Below, one piece after another: positions 51,851 to 59,861 of a stretch of 64,000 nt of DNA (the stretch's first letter is position 1; every line of letters begins with the position of its first letter). The position numbers and the translations under genes are program-made. The DNA lies in NCBI RefSeq assembly GCF_005491425.1, contig NZ_CP028083.1, positions 1,388,001-1,452,000 of the forward strand, written 5' to 3'. A model generated the notes under the pieces. The model was not told where the DNA came from, did no database searches, and saw only the letters and a program-made list of their open reading frames with translations. This DNA is from Lysinibacillus sp. SGAir0095 (GTDB lineage: Bacteria > Bacillota > Bacilli > Bacillales_A > Planococcaceae).

Positions 51851-51902
51851 AGCTATGTTTATAATAGGGCTTTTAAAACAGTACAAGGGGAAAAAGAGGG
51901 AT

Positions 51903-52082
51903 ATGTCGAGAGTAAAACGTTATTGGATTCTTATGCCACCATTTTTTATAGCAGGGTTGATAACTTATAAATTTACTGGAATATTTACCTATGCATTTTT
52001 AATTATATTATTATTTCATTTGATTTATTCAATATGGAATTATTATGCGGATAAAAAGAACAAGGATAATAGTTTTGAGTAA
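51903..52082 (+). CDS. Small two-helix membrane protein (59 aa)
   Basis: MSRVKRYWILMPPFFIAGLI, FTYAFLIILLFHLIYSIWNY then a charged end ADKKNKDNSFE. Paralogue of the gene at 22849 by KRYWIL..P and the Y.IWNYYADKK end. The ATG at 51903 follows AGAGGG at very short spacing; an in-frame ATG at 51855 is an alternative but lies only 7 bases after the -10 box. Confidence 0.55.
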   Translation: MSRVKRYWILMPPFFIAGLITYKFTGIFTYAFLIILLFHLIYSIWNYYADKKNKDNSFE

Positions 52083-52129
52083 ATCTTTTATGCGAGTGCA
52101 ATTATAATCGTCACAAAATCGAGTAAACA

Positions 52130-52210
52130 AGAAACCATTTAATAATTATTAAAAACTGTTATTCAACAATCTGGCGCAAATCTTGAAAAAGAATTGTCCT
52201 TTTAAAGTTT
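52130..52210 (+). repeat. Hairpin repeat copy with AT-rich flank
   Basis: CCATTTAATAATTATTAAAAACTG then TTATTCAACAATCTGGCGC, AAATCTTGAAAAAGAATTGTCC. The right arm is missing. The flank is shared with the copy at 12385. Confidence 0.75.
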
Positions 52211-52275
52211 TATATTGTAACTTGTGAATTTGAAAATAATTCCATATAATTGTTGTTATATACAGATTCTGGGAG

Positions 52276-52581
52276 GTGGATATAATATCTTATTTTAATG
52301 AATTAATAATTTTGTTATCTGATGCAAATTCTCTGTGGTTTTTGTTAGAAATATTATTTGTAACATCATGTATTTCAACAATAATATTTTTCTTAAACAA
52401 AAATGAATATATTTCATTTCTCTCAGCTGCACCTATATTTTATTTATTATCGAACTTACTTTACTATAAATCTCATTTATTACTTATCATTTTAGCTATG
52501 TCTGTTCAAGCGGTAATTATTAACATTAACTTTGTTCAAAAAATTCGCGATAGAATGCAAGAGAAAAAAATGACATCCTAG
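52276..52581 (+). CDS. Hydrophobic hypothetical protein (about 100 aa)
   Basis: Three helices: LWFLLEILFVTSCISTIIFF, FLSAAPIFYLLSNLLYY and HLLLIILAMSVQAVIININF. The GTG at 52276 overlaps the GGGAGGTGG RBS, so the true start may be a rare ATA nearby or the 5-prime end may be damaged. No family recognised. Confidence 0.45.
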   Translation: MDIISYFNELIILLSDANSLWFLLEILFVTSCISTIIFFLNKNEYISFLSAAPIFYLLSNLLYYKSHLLLIILAMSVQAVIININFVQKIRDRMQEKKMTS

Positions 52582-52654
52582 AAATTCAAGAATAATAAAA
52601 TGTTTTGATAAGCAAATAATCTTTGATGATTCACTACTTAAATAAAGATGTAGC

Positions 52655-52722
52655 TTAATCAAACAAACGGGTGCGGTTCTGTAATAAGGATTTGCCCTTT
52701 TTTCATTATAAGGCCATATTGT
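52655..52722 (+). repeat. Hairpin repeat copy
   Basis: TCAAACAAACGGGTGCGGTTCTG, AATAAGGATTTGCCC, TTTTTTCATTATAAGGCC and ATATTGTAAAAAG. Confidence 0.65.
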
Positions 52723-52755
52723 AAAAAGAAAAAAAGGGTATAACTTCACTTGAAA

Positions 52756-52838
52756 ACGATCTTTCACAATTGCGCGCTTTCCTTGAATAAGGATCAGGGT
52801 CATTCTTCATGAATAGGGTCATATTAATGAATAACAAT
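52756..52838 (+). repeat. Second hairpin repeat in tandem
   Basis: CTTTCACAATTGCGCGCTTTCC-TTGAATAAGG, GGGTCATTCTTCATGAATAGGGTC and TAATGAATAAC. Only 33 bases separate it from the previous copy, with no gene between: a second empty unit. Confidence 0.75.
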
Positions 52839-52948
52839 CATTAATAAGTTTCCAAACAAATTTTAGAAATATCATAATCTCATTGATAGATTAATAAATA
52901 TTTGGGGAAAAATATTAAAAAATAACAATAAATAGGAGTGTACCGAAT

Positions 52949-53782
52949 ATGTGGGAGCAACATTTTATTGAAACATCAAGGGGAACGTTTGAAATTTTTA
53001 AAAGTGGGAAGGGACAACCCCTATGTGTTACTCATTTATATAGTGAATATGATTCGAGAGGTAACTTGTTTGCGAATCTGTTTACTGAATATTACACCGT
53101 CTATTTAGTGAATTTAAGAGGCTGTGGAAATTCAACGGCTGATATATCTTCATATAATTATAGTATGAAAGATAGTGTTGAGGATTTGGAAGCTATTCGA
53201 GAGGCTTTAGGATTCAACAAGTGGATTTTTGCGGGACATTCTACAGGCGGAATGCTTGCTTTAACGTATGCTATTGAGTCCCCCACTAGTCTATTACATA
53301 TTATTGCAGGAGGTCTTTGTGCTTCGTCTGACTATATGAGACATTCTAATAGTATTTATTGTACGGAAAACTCAAATAATCAGCGTATTAAAGAAATTTT
53401 TGCTTTGCTTAGAAATCCAAATTCAACATTAGAAGAACGAAGAGCTGCTAATAAAGAATGGTCGTTGATGTCTTTGTGTTCTGAGGAAAGTTACGAAAAA
53501 ATGATAAGTCGCCCAAATAGTGGAAAAACAGTATCGAAACGTTTGGATTATTTTTCACATGAGGAATTGCCCTCTTATGATTTACGCCCACAATTACCGG
53601 AAGTAACGTTAAAGGCTTACGTCTATGGAGGAAGACATGATGCTCAGTGTCCATACGAATTTGCTGTGGAAACGGCAGAATTAATGCCTAATGCAATATT
53701 AAAAACCTTCGACTACAGTAACCATTTTCCATTCGTTGAAGAAGAAGAAGAATTTAAAATATTTCTGAGATCAACGATTTAG
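52949..53782 (+). CDS. Alpha/beta hydrolase
   Basis: A 277-residue hydrolase of the proline iminopeptidase/haloperoxidase-like group. The nucleophile elbow is AGHSTGGMLALTYA (Ser in GHSTG); the oxyanion loop region is LRGCGNSTADISS; the acid is in VYGGRHDAQCP and the catalytic His in YSNHFPFVEE. RBS TAGGAGTGTACC. AACTAACGAGAGGGGCTTTG follows its stop by 55 bases. The substrate is unknown. Confidence 0.85.
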   Translation: MWEQHFIETSRGTFEIFKSGKGQPLCVTHLYSEYDSRGNLFANLFTEYYTVYLVNLRGCGNSTADISSYNYSMKDSVEDLEAIREALGFNKWIFAGHSTGGMLALTYAIESPTSLLHIIAGGLCASSDYMRHSNSIYCTENSNNQRIKEIFALLRNPNSTLEERRAANKEWSLMSLCSEESYEKMISRPNSGKTVSKRLDYFSHEELPSYDLRPQLPEVTLKAYVYGGRHDAQCPYEFAVETAELMPNAILKTFDYSNHFPFVEEEEEFKIFLRSTI

Positions 53783-53838
53783 TGTTTTATTAAAAAAAAG
53801 TGTATAAGTGTTGATATCCTAATTATAGGAGTTCTTAT

Positions 53839-53976
53839 TCAACTAACGAGAGGGGCTTTGTAGAAGAACAATGCTCAACAATCTGGCGCGTTTCCTTCAT
53901 AAGAAATGCGCCTTTATTTATGAAAAGATCCAGATTCTGGAATAACTATGAAGAAAAATGGATATTTATGTTAAAT
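53839..53976 (+). repeat. Complete unit: AACTAACG element, hairpin, -10 block
   Basis: TCAACTAACGAGAGGGGCTT, then GCTCAACAATCTGGCGCGTTTC, CTTCATAAGAAATGCGCC, TTTATTTATGAAAAGATCC and AGATTCTGGAATAAC; TGGATATTTATGTTAAAT follows at 53960. Inner stem GCGCGTTTC-TT/AAGAAATGCGC is perfect. Confidence 0.85.
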
Positions 53977-54013
53977 GATAGATAAGATTGTGAAGGAAAA
54001 AGGGGGGGATTCT

Positions 54014-54445
54014 GTGCATCCTATCGAATTAATCGAATTAATGATTGCAGGTGGTATTTTATTTGTTATTCTTTTAGTTTCTTTCTTTTTGAAAAGGAAA
54101 TGGAGAAAAATCATTCAAGGATTAGCTATTATATATTTGGTGTCTTTCGGTATCTTTTATTTCATACGTCCATATTGGATTGATATGCAAATTGAAAAAA
54201 AAGTAGGTTATTTACAGAAGCATTTGAAAGAACAGTACCCAGAGGAAACGTGGAAATATTGGACAGTGCCTCATCGTGAGGATGGATATGAACATATGAA
54301 TCCTTATCATATAGGTGTAACATTCGATACTGAACCAGAAGTGGAATATGAATACTTTGTTCGTAATAAAGAAACTATTAAACAAACAAGCTATTCAGTT
54401 CAAAACGAATTACAGAGTGACCTATTACATTTAGAAGAAAAATAA
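54014..54445 (+). CDS. Membrane-anchored hypothetical protein (143 aa)
   Basis: Two helices near the N-terminus (LMIAGGILFVILLVSFFLK and IIQGLAIIYLVSFGIFYFI) and a soluble extracellular or cytoplasmic part with EEKYPEETWKYWTVPHRE-like charged segments (KEQYPEETWKYWTVPHREDG). GTG at 54014 chosen because AGGGGGGG is 5 bases upstream; a longer frame from 53975 overlaps the leader. No family recognised. Confidence 0.6.
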   Translation: MHPIELIELMIAGGILFVILLVSFFLKRKWRKIIQGLAIIYLVSFGIFYFIRPYWIDMQIEKKVGYLQKHLKEQYPEETWKYWTVPHREDGYEHMNPYHIGVTFDTEPEVEYEYFVRNKETIKQTSYSVQNELQSDLLHLEEK

Positions 54446-54578
54446 CAGTTTATGAAGTTTCATTTTCTTTTATATATTTGAATATGAATCTTCATTATTT
54501 TCATAACCTTATTAATTGTGGTGTTGATTTAAGAAGTATTTTTTATACTGAATTTCTTTAACCTAAAGAGGGAGTTAG

Positions 54579-54788
54579 AAATCGGGAATAATTACTCTTG
54601 AAAGCAAGTGGAACTTTTTTGGCATACCCAAATATCATGTAGAAGTGATTTTTAAAAACGAACCCAATGTCGTATATCTTTATTTCGCACATGATATAAA
54701 AGGGCAATTCGAATATTATGTGATTGATGGGGAAGCGATTTCTACCGAAGATTTAAAAAATTACGAACCTACGACAAATGCATATTAA
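54579..54788 (+). pseudogene. DUF3139-like remnant
   Basis: TLESKWNFFGIPKYHVEVIF followed by KNEPNVVYLYFAHDIKGQFE is the C-terminal part of DUF3139-type small secreted proteins (pattern Y.V.V.F.DEP...Y.Y). No ATG, GTG or TTG start exists in frame although AAGAGGGAG is at 54565; the 5-prime end with the signal peptide is missing. Confidence 0.45.
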
Positions 54789-54802
54789 AATTTAATAAAA
54801 TC

Positions 54803-54840
54803 ATAGTTATTCCATTAAATGGCGCGATTCTTCAACAGTA
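54803..54840 (+). repeat. Hairpin stub
   Basis: TAGTTATTCCATTAAATGGCGC followed by GATTCTTCAACAG, then unrelated DNA. The same stub TAGTTATTGCATTAAATGGCGC occurs at 58402. Confidence 0.6.
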
Positions 54841-55078
54841 AAAGAAAATATTTTAATTCCATTCTGAAGAGCATCAACTTTCACTGATGGCTTTTGAAAT
54901 CTTTTGTTTTTGGAACAGGTGCAGCTAATTGCAATGCATCAAGATCTAATAAGTTTTGTACTCCAACTTTAGCTGATAAATTCAAATAAACTCTAAATTA
55001 TAGTAAAAGCTAATTTATCTTTCAACAAACTTAAAATGAGGCTTTTGGAATGACCTCGCAAGTATAAAGGAGGAGAAA
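54841..55078. other. Short interval without a gene
   Basis: A minus-strand fragment at about 54875-54976 reads SAKVGVQNLLDLDALQLAAP and has a TTG but no RBS; it seems to be part of a lost gene. GGAGGAG at 55067 is the RBS of the next gene. Confidence 0.4.
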
Positions 55079-55081
55079 TTG

Positions 55082-55498
55082 ATGAAAAGAATTTCGCGTC
55101 TTTTACTTTTAAGTCTCTGTTTAATCTTCACATTAATAGCTTGTACAGACAAAGATGAAGTAACGTATTCGGCTAAGGCAAGTGACTTTGAAGGTGTCGG
55201 ATTTGAACGAAACGGACAAAAAATTTGGGTTTTTGAAGAAGAATTATTTATTTATGCTGCATATAACAATCCAGAAGCAAAAAGAAAAACAAGTATCGAT
55301 AAGATAATAGAATCTGAAGATGCAGTCTCAGGAAATTATTATGAGAAAAGATATAAAAATGCAAAGATTAAAACTGAAAAAGATATGTATTACATTACAG
55401 CTGAAGGGATATCATTAACTTTCCAGAAAACAGGGGAAAGAATTGTCTCTGACGAAGAAGGAATGGAATATTATACAAGTGAATATCAAAAAGAATAA
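55082..55498 (+). CDS. Small lipoprotein (138 aa)
   Basis: MKRISRLLLLSLCLIFTLIA precedes Cys21: a lipoprotein signal with lipobox LIAC. The mature part is acidic and strand-rich (FERNGQKIWVFEEELFIYAA). RBS GGAGGAG 8 bases before the ATG at 55082. Function unknown; membrane-surface protein. Confidence 0.7.
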   Translation: MKRISRLLLLSLCLIFTLIACTDKDEVTYSAKASDFEGVGFERNGQKIWVFEEELFIYAAYNNPEAKRKTSIDKIIESEDAVSGNYYEKRYKNAKIKTEKDMYYITAEGISLTFQKTGERIVSDEEGMEYYTSEYQKE

Positions 55499-55587
55499 AT
55501 TTGGATAATAACAAATTGAGAACAGTCTATAGAGAACTTAAAATAGGTGAGGATTTTTGTCTCTGCGCCTGTTTTTATACATAAATA

Positions 55588-55632
55588 AGGGTTGTCCCAA
55601 AAGTCGATATTAAATAACTTTTGAGACAACCC
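55588..55632. repeat. Inverted repeat, IS-end-like or terminator
   Basis: GGGTTGTCCCAAAAGT and ACTTTTGAGACAACCC with a 12-base loop. GGGTTGTCCCAAAAGT resembles transposon ends seen in this group (IS1182-type, from memory). It abuts the truncated sigma factor remnant. Confidence 0.55.
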
Positions 55633-55634
55633 TC

Positions 55635-55807
55635 TTATATAGAGGCTTTATAGGTAGCTTCTTGTAGTAGATCGAGTGCATCTTCTTTATTACGTATATC
55701 GAGATAAGCGATTTTATATAATTTATCACTCTCAATCTTGAGTAATTGTTAAATGCAAGTTTATCACTAGCAATGGCTAGCTCGACTAATTCAGTAGAAT
55801 ACGACAT
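55635..55807 (-). pseudogene. ECF sigma factor N-terminal remnant
   Basis: On the minus strand MSYSTELVELAIASDKLAFN is followed, after a one-base frame change, by LLKIESDKLYKIAYLDIRNK and EDALDLLQEATYKAS. This is region 2 of an ECF sigma factor. Regions 2.4-4 are missing; the break coincides with the inverted repeat at 55588. Both truncated and frameshifted. Confidence 0.6.
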
Positions 55808-55861
55808 TTTGCAACCATAAAAGAGAAATAATTAAGAGACAAATTTTTTAGGGGGATATAT

Positions 55862-56431
55862 ATGTCATTTGAACAATGCCAAAGTGTTACTTCTCTAATG
55901 GCAAGATTTAATAAAACGTGGTTCATTGCTGGTGGGTGGGCAATTGACCTTTTTATAGGAAAAGAAACAAGGGAACACGAAGATTTAGAGATTGCCTTAT
56001 TCCGAAAAGACCAACTAAATTTAAAAACGTATTTAACAGAATGGGAATTTAAGAAGGTGATAAAAGGCGAATTCTATAATTGGGAAAATGAATTTTTAGA
56101 GTTACCTATTCACGAAATACACGCTACTAATAAGTTGAATGGTGATACTATAGAAATTCTTTTAAATGAAACAAAAGATAATGAGTGGAAGTTCAGAAGA
56201 GATTTAAGAATTTGCTCCCCACTGAATTCAGTTTGGAGTTATTCTGAAACAGGTATCCCCTATCTAAATCCAGAAATTGTACTCTTATATAAGGCGAAGA
56301 ACACAAGAGAAAAAGACCATCAAGATTTTCACATAATAAAGGATTATCTTGATAATGAGAAGAGATACTGGCTACGAAATGCCCTTGAAATGCACGAACC
56401 AGAACATAAGTGGATTCAGTTTTTATTTTAA
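55862..56431 (+). CDS. Nucleotidyltransferase (aminoglycoside/lincosamide adenylyltransferase-like)
   Basis: A 189-residue protein of the nucleotidyltransferase fold: FIAGGWAIDLFIGKETREHE followed by DLEIALFRKDQ has the GGWA.D...G..RxHxDLE pattern of AadB/LinB-like and PF10706-type enzymes. One acidic residue of the usual HxDxD is LEI-A here (D-L-E), which should hold the metals. Many such proteins are not resistance enzymes, so no resistance is claimed. RBS GGGGGATATAT. AAACTAACGAGTG follows the stop immediately. Confidence 0.78.
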   Translation: MSFEQCQSVTSLMARFNKTWFIAGGWAIDLFIGKETREHEDLEIALFRKDQLNLKTYLTEWEFKKVIKGEFYNWENEFLELPIHEIHATNKLNGDTIEILLNETKDNEWKFRRDLRICSPLNSVWSYSETGIPYLNPEIVLLYKAKNTREKDHQDFHIIKDYLDNEKRYWLRNALEMHEPEHKWIQFLF

Positions 56432-56512
56432 ACTAACGAGTGATTGTATATGCCTACATAAATGAATTTCTATAATCGGGCGGGCGCATCTCTTGAGAAA
56501 CGGATCGTATTG
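56428..56512 (+). repeat. AACTAACG element and partial hairpin
   Basis: TTTAAACTAACGAGTG at the stop codon; TATAATCGGGCGGGCGCATC has a local GGGC duplication and is followed by TCTTGAGAAACGGATCG. The right arm is missing. Confidence 0.65.
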
Positions 56513-56573
56513 AAATTAGTAGGAAGCTTGGGAATGGGAAACGATTCTTAATAAGCAATTGGGGAGGCTCAAA

Positions 56574-57092
56574 TTGAGAAAAGTTGAAGTGACACCATAT
56601 AACGAGCAATGGCTTTCAAAGTTTGAAGAAGAAACTAATATATTAAATAAGATACTTGGTTTAGAAATCATTGATATTCACCACATTGGCAGTACATCCG
56701 TAAACGGTCTAAAAGCAAAGCCTATCCTTGATATTATACCTGTGGTTAAAGACATAAATCGAATCGATCAGTTTAACAGTTCAATGATCGAAATTGGTTA
56801 TAAGCCAAAAGGAGAAAACGGGATTTCTCAACGTCGATACTTCCAAAAAGGTGGAGATAATCGAACCCACCATGTCCACATTTATCAATTAGGTAATTCC
56901 GAAATTGAACGTCATCTAGCATTTCGTGATTACTTGCGAGCACATCCAGATGTCGCCAAAAAGTATGGAGATTTAAAAGAATATCTTTCGCACCGATTTC
57001 CCTACGACATTGAATCATACATCAAAGGCAAGGAACAGCTAGCCATGGAGATTGAACGAAAAGCAATGTTTTGGTATCGAAGCAAGACGTAA
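56574..57092 (+). CDS. GrpB family protein (UPF0157)
   Basis: A 172-residue GrpB/Dephospho-CoA kinase-associated family protein, distantly related to nucleotidyltransferases. VEVTPYNEQWLSKFEEE, IHHIGSTSVNGLKAKPILDI and HHVHIYQLGNSEIERHLAFR with DYLRAHPDVAKKYGDLK are the family blocks; GS(T/S)(S/A)V..L..KP..D is the signature. TTG at 56574 chosen because GGGGAGG lies 7 bases upstream. Function unknown. Confidence 0.87.
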   Translation: MRKVEVTPYNEQWLSKFEEETNILNKILGLEIIDIHHIGSTSVNGLKAKPILDIIPVVKDINRIDQFNSSMIEIGYKPKGENGISQRRYFQKGGDNRTHHVHIYQLGNSEIERHLAFRDYLRAHPDVAKKYGDLKEYLSHRFPYDIESYIKGKEQLAMEIERKAMFWYRSKT

Positions 57093-57128
57093 ACTTGAGA
57101 AAAAAATTAATTGCAATACTACCTTATA

Positions 57129-57207
57129 ATTTATTCGAAAATTGGACGCTTTCCTTGAATAAGGAGAGGGTCATTCTTCATGAATGGGACCCGATTGTGG
57201 AATAACA
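57129..57207 (+). repeat. Hairpin repeat copy
   Basis: TTATTCGAAAATTGGACGCTTTCC-TTGAATAAGGAG, GGGTCATTCTTCATGAATGGGACC and GATTGTGGAATAAC. A stray right arm AAGGGGCCGGATTGTTC occurs at 57260. Confidence 0.8.
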
Positions 57208-57389
57208 CATAAAAAGGTAATTGGTATACAGAGAAAAGTGTGAACAAGTGCACTCAGGCTAAAGGGGCCGGATTGTTCAAAAACGCCGATAGTGAATGGT
57301 CTGTTATCAAGAAAAAAATACCCTTTCCTTATGCATAATTAGATATAATAGAATGATAAAATCAAAATTTCATTCGGAGTCTATTTCAT

Positions 57390-58273
57390 ATGCAGAAAAT
57401 ATCAGATATTCAACAAATGTTCACACTAATTTCAGAAAAATCCCTAAACATTATCACTTCTATTTCAGCCGATGGTGTATTTACTTAATCTCTCCCAATG
57501 TGAAGGCGTTACTTGGATATACTCCAGAAGAAGTCATCGGGAAACCCTCGTTATCTTTTAACCACCCTGACACCATTAAAAAATTTCTTGAGCATCGAAG
57601 TTCGTTGCTTATCGATCAAGATACGGTTCGATTTACCGGTCGTGTTCGCCATAAAAGTGGGGAATATCGATGGTATGAGACTACAGCACAGTATATCCGC
57701 GACAAATCTGGAGATATTATACAAACCATTGGTGTTGGGCAAGATATTACAGAACGTAAAGAAACCGAAGAGAAAATTGCCTATCTTGCCTACCACGACA
57801 GCGAAACGGATTTGCCAAACCGGCGTTTGTTTAAGGAACGTCTCAGTCTACTTTTAGAAGAATCTAAGAATGGATTTCACGGACTGATGTTACTTGATTT
57901 AAATGGTTTTAAACAAGTCAACGATACTTTTGGACACGACATTGGAGATCAACTTCTTATTGAAGCTGCAAAAAGGTTGAAATCCGCAGTTGGGGACAAG
58001 GGGTTTGTAGCTCGTTGGGGTGGTGATGAGTTCACGGTTCTTCAATCGTATATTGAAAGTCGGGCGGATGTCACTTCACTAGTTGAACGGATCAAAGATG
58101 TAATTTCGGAACCATTTATAATTGCAGGTAATACAATTTTCGTTACGGCAAGCATAGGTGTAGCTTTTTCCCAAGAACATGGGGACACGGTCGAGGAGCT
58201 CATTAAAAATGCGGACGCGGCGATGTATCATGTCAAAAATCAGGCAAAAGTTATGAAAAGTTCTCAGACCTAA
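57390..58273 (+). pseudogene. PAS-GGDEF diguanylate cyclase, frameshifted
   Basis: From the ATG at 57390 (CGGAG 10 bases upstream) the frame reads MQKISDIQQMFTLISEKSLN to ADGVFT and then TAA at 57486. One frame over, ISPNVKALLGYTPEEVIGKP continues through PAS, DITERKE, and a complete GGDEF domain (LNGFKQVNDTFGHDIGDQLL, ARWGGDEFTVL) to 58273. A single lost base near 57485 (ACTTA-ATC, expected ACTTATATC) explains the break. Downstream catalytic parts are intact, so an alternative start could still give a PAS-less cyclase. Sequencing error is possible. Confidence 0.75.
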
Positions 58274-58401
58274 CAATGACTCGTGGATATTTAAAGATCC
58301 GAAATCGATAAAAAACCCCATGACGCACATTGTTAAGTAAATATTAAAATGAAAATTTGGCTGTTACTACAGGCTTTTTTATTTTAGTTTTGAGAATTTC
58401 T

Positions 58402-58424
58402 TATAGTTATTGCATTAAATGGCG
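58402..58424 (+). repeat. Hairpin stub
   Basis: TAGTTATTGCATTAAATGGCGC, ending at the terminator of the next gene. Same break as in the stub at 54803. Confidence 0.5.
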
Positions 58425-58469
58425 CTAAAAAAGAACATCATACTCGAAATAGATGTTCTTCTTTTTTTA
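58425..58469. terminator. Terminator
   Basis: AAAAAAGAACATC and GATGTTCTTCTTTTTTT around ATACTCGAAATA. Works on both strands; ends the minus-strand gene at 58467. Confidence 0.85.
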
Positions 58470-59123
58470 GTTTATTTTTTCTCCATCTTTATTATAGATA
58501 TGAATCTTAATAGAACTGACTTTAACTAGTAGATGTGAAGATAACTGCTCTTTTAAGATCATGGTTATTGCATCTTCCATTTCTTCACTAATATTAGTAC
58601 GTTGATGTTCGTTAATTAGTGTTTTAATTTCAATAAATAACTCTGGAGGAGAATCTGGCGGTGACTTTGTTACAATAATCTCTTCTACTTGATCTGGAAA
58701 AGTTTGAGATAAAGGAAGATATAGGTTTTTGGTAATGTCATTTATTAAACCAGGTTCTTGAATACCTTTTTCCTTTAATAATTGTTGAATATTACTTATT
58801 TCAGGTTTTATTGAGTAATTTTCAAATGGAGTTGACTTAATTATATTTTGAACAAGCATCTTTATTTCTTCATTTACTGAATCGTAGTATTTTTGGTTAC
58901 CATAGATCTCTATGATGATTTCGTTAACGGAATAGTCAGGGTTTGAAGCTAAACTAGAAGTTCCTATATTATATTTGCCATGTAATTTCTCTTCAATATC
59001 TTTGAATAATTTAATAATTTCTTTATCTGAGGGTCGATAGATTTCTGCGTGAGGACGATTAGCGAAAGTGATAATACCACCTAATATCATTAAAAAGCAC
59101 ACAATGAAAATAAGATTCTTCAT
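58467..59123 (-). CDS. Membrane-anchored DUF4030-like protein (218 aa)
   Basis: MKNLIFIVCFLMILGGIITF is an anchor; the remaining 195 residues are outside or cytoplasmic, with two similar strand-helix units (VNEIIIEIYGNQKYYDSVNE and PPELFIEIKTLINEHQRTNI) that look like a tandem duplication. The layout resembles DUF4030 proteins of Bacillus. RBS AAAGGAGGAG. Role unknown; runs against the orphan genes. Confidence 0.6.
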   Translation of the reverse strand: MKNLIFIVCFLMILGGIITFANRPHAEIYRPSDKEIIKLFKDIEEKLHGKYNIGTSSLASNPDYSVNEIIIEIYGNQKYYDSVNEEIKMLVQNIIKSTPFENYSIKPEISNIQQLLKEKGIQEPGLINDITKNLYLPLSQTFPDQVEEIIVTKSPPDSPPELFIEIKTLINEHQRTNISEEMEDAITMILKEQLSSHLLVKVSSIKIHIYNKDGEKIN

Positions 59124-59228
59124 AATACTCCTCCTTTATGCTAATGGATAGTATGTGTAATTTTAGAAAAAATGATAATAACTTTGTATGAATGGTAAAT
59201 TCAGGGATTAGCATCGAATGTTATTCTT

Positions 59229-59250
59229 ATTCCAAAATCGGGCGCTTTCT
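59229..59250 (+). repeat. Hairpin repeat, left half (interrupted by IS)
   Basis: ATTCCAAAATCGGGCGCTTTCT ending at the IS. The right half TTTTGAATAAGGAGAGGGTC is at 60722. Confidence 0.8.
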
Positions 59251-59303
59251 GGTACTGCACCCCAAAAGTTAGAGTAGAAAACTAACTTTTGGGGTGATTT
59301 TTT

Positions 59304-59861
59304 ATGACTAAATATAGTGAAGAATTTAAATTGATGGTAGTTCAAGAATATTTAAGCGGCTCTCTAGGATATCGAGCGATAGCGAAGAAGTATGGTATTG
59401 CTGATTCTCCATTAAGGAGATGGGTACGTGCTTATAAAGAGTTTGGGCGTAACGGCATATCCGTTAAGAAAACGAAGCAGTTTTATTCTGTTCAATTCAA
59501 AATAGATGTATTAAACTTTATGAAACGAACAGGTGCTTCCTATCAGGATACTGCGATTCACTTTAACTTGAATGATCCAACTTTAGTTGCCAGTTGGTAT
59601 CATCGGTTTTTAAAAGAAGGGATAGAGGGCCTGCAAAAAAAATCAAAGGGGCGCCCGTCTATGTCTAAGAAACCAAAATCAACAGTGAACCAAGAAAAAA
59701 TAATGTCACGTGAGGAGCAGTTAGAACGCGAAAATGAACTGCTTCGTTTAGAGGTGGCGTATTTAAAAAAGTTGAAGGCTTTTCGAGAGAATCCAAATGC
59801 CTTTCTCGAAAAGCTCAAGCAGCCATCGCCTTCGAACTTAAACAAGAAGGATTCCGATTAA
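59304..59861 (+). CDS. IS150-type transposase OrfA
   Basis: A 185-residue protein: two helix-turn-helix domains (SLGYRAIAKKYGIADSPLRR and ASYQDTAIHFNLNDPTLVAS), then a leucine-zipper coiled coil (EEQLERENELLRLEVAYLKK). It binds the IS ends. The A6G heptamer at 59765-59771 permits a -1 shift into OrfB, making the fused transposase. Starts 53 bases from the left end. Confidence 0.9.
   Translation: MTKYSEEFKLMVVQEYLSGSLGYRAIAKKYGIADSPLRRWVRAYKEFGRNGISVKKTKQFYSVQFKIDVLNFMKRTGASYQDTAIHFNLNDPTLVASWYHRFLKEGIEGLQKKSKGRPSMSKKPKSTVNQEKIMSREEQLERENELLRLEVAYLKKLKAFRENPNAFLEKLKQPSPSNLNKKDSD

Noticed and set aside
55862-56431. Aminoglycoside resistance gene
   Set aside because: Only the nucleotidyltransferase fold motif can be seen; substrate specificity cannot be deduced, so no resistance is claimed.
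59600-59845. Minus-strand frame inside the transposase gene
   Set aside because: Antisense shadow of a clearly coding IS gene.
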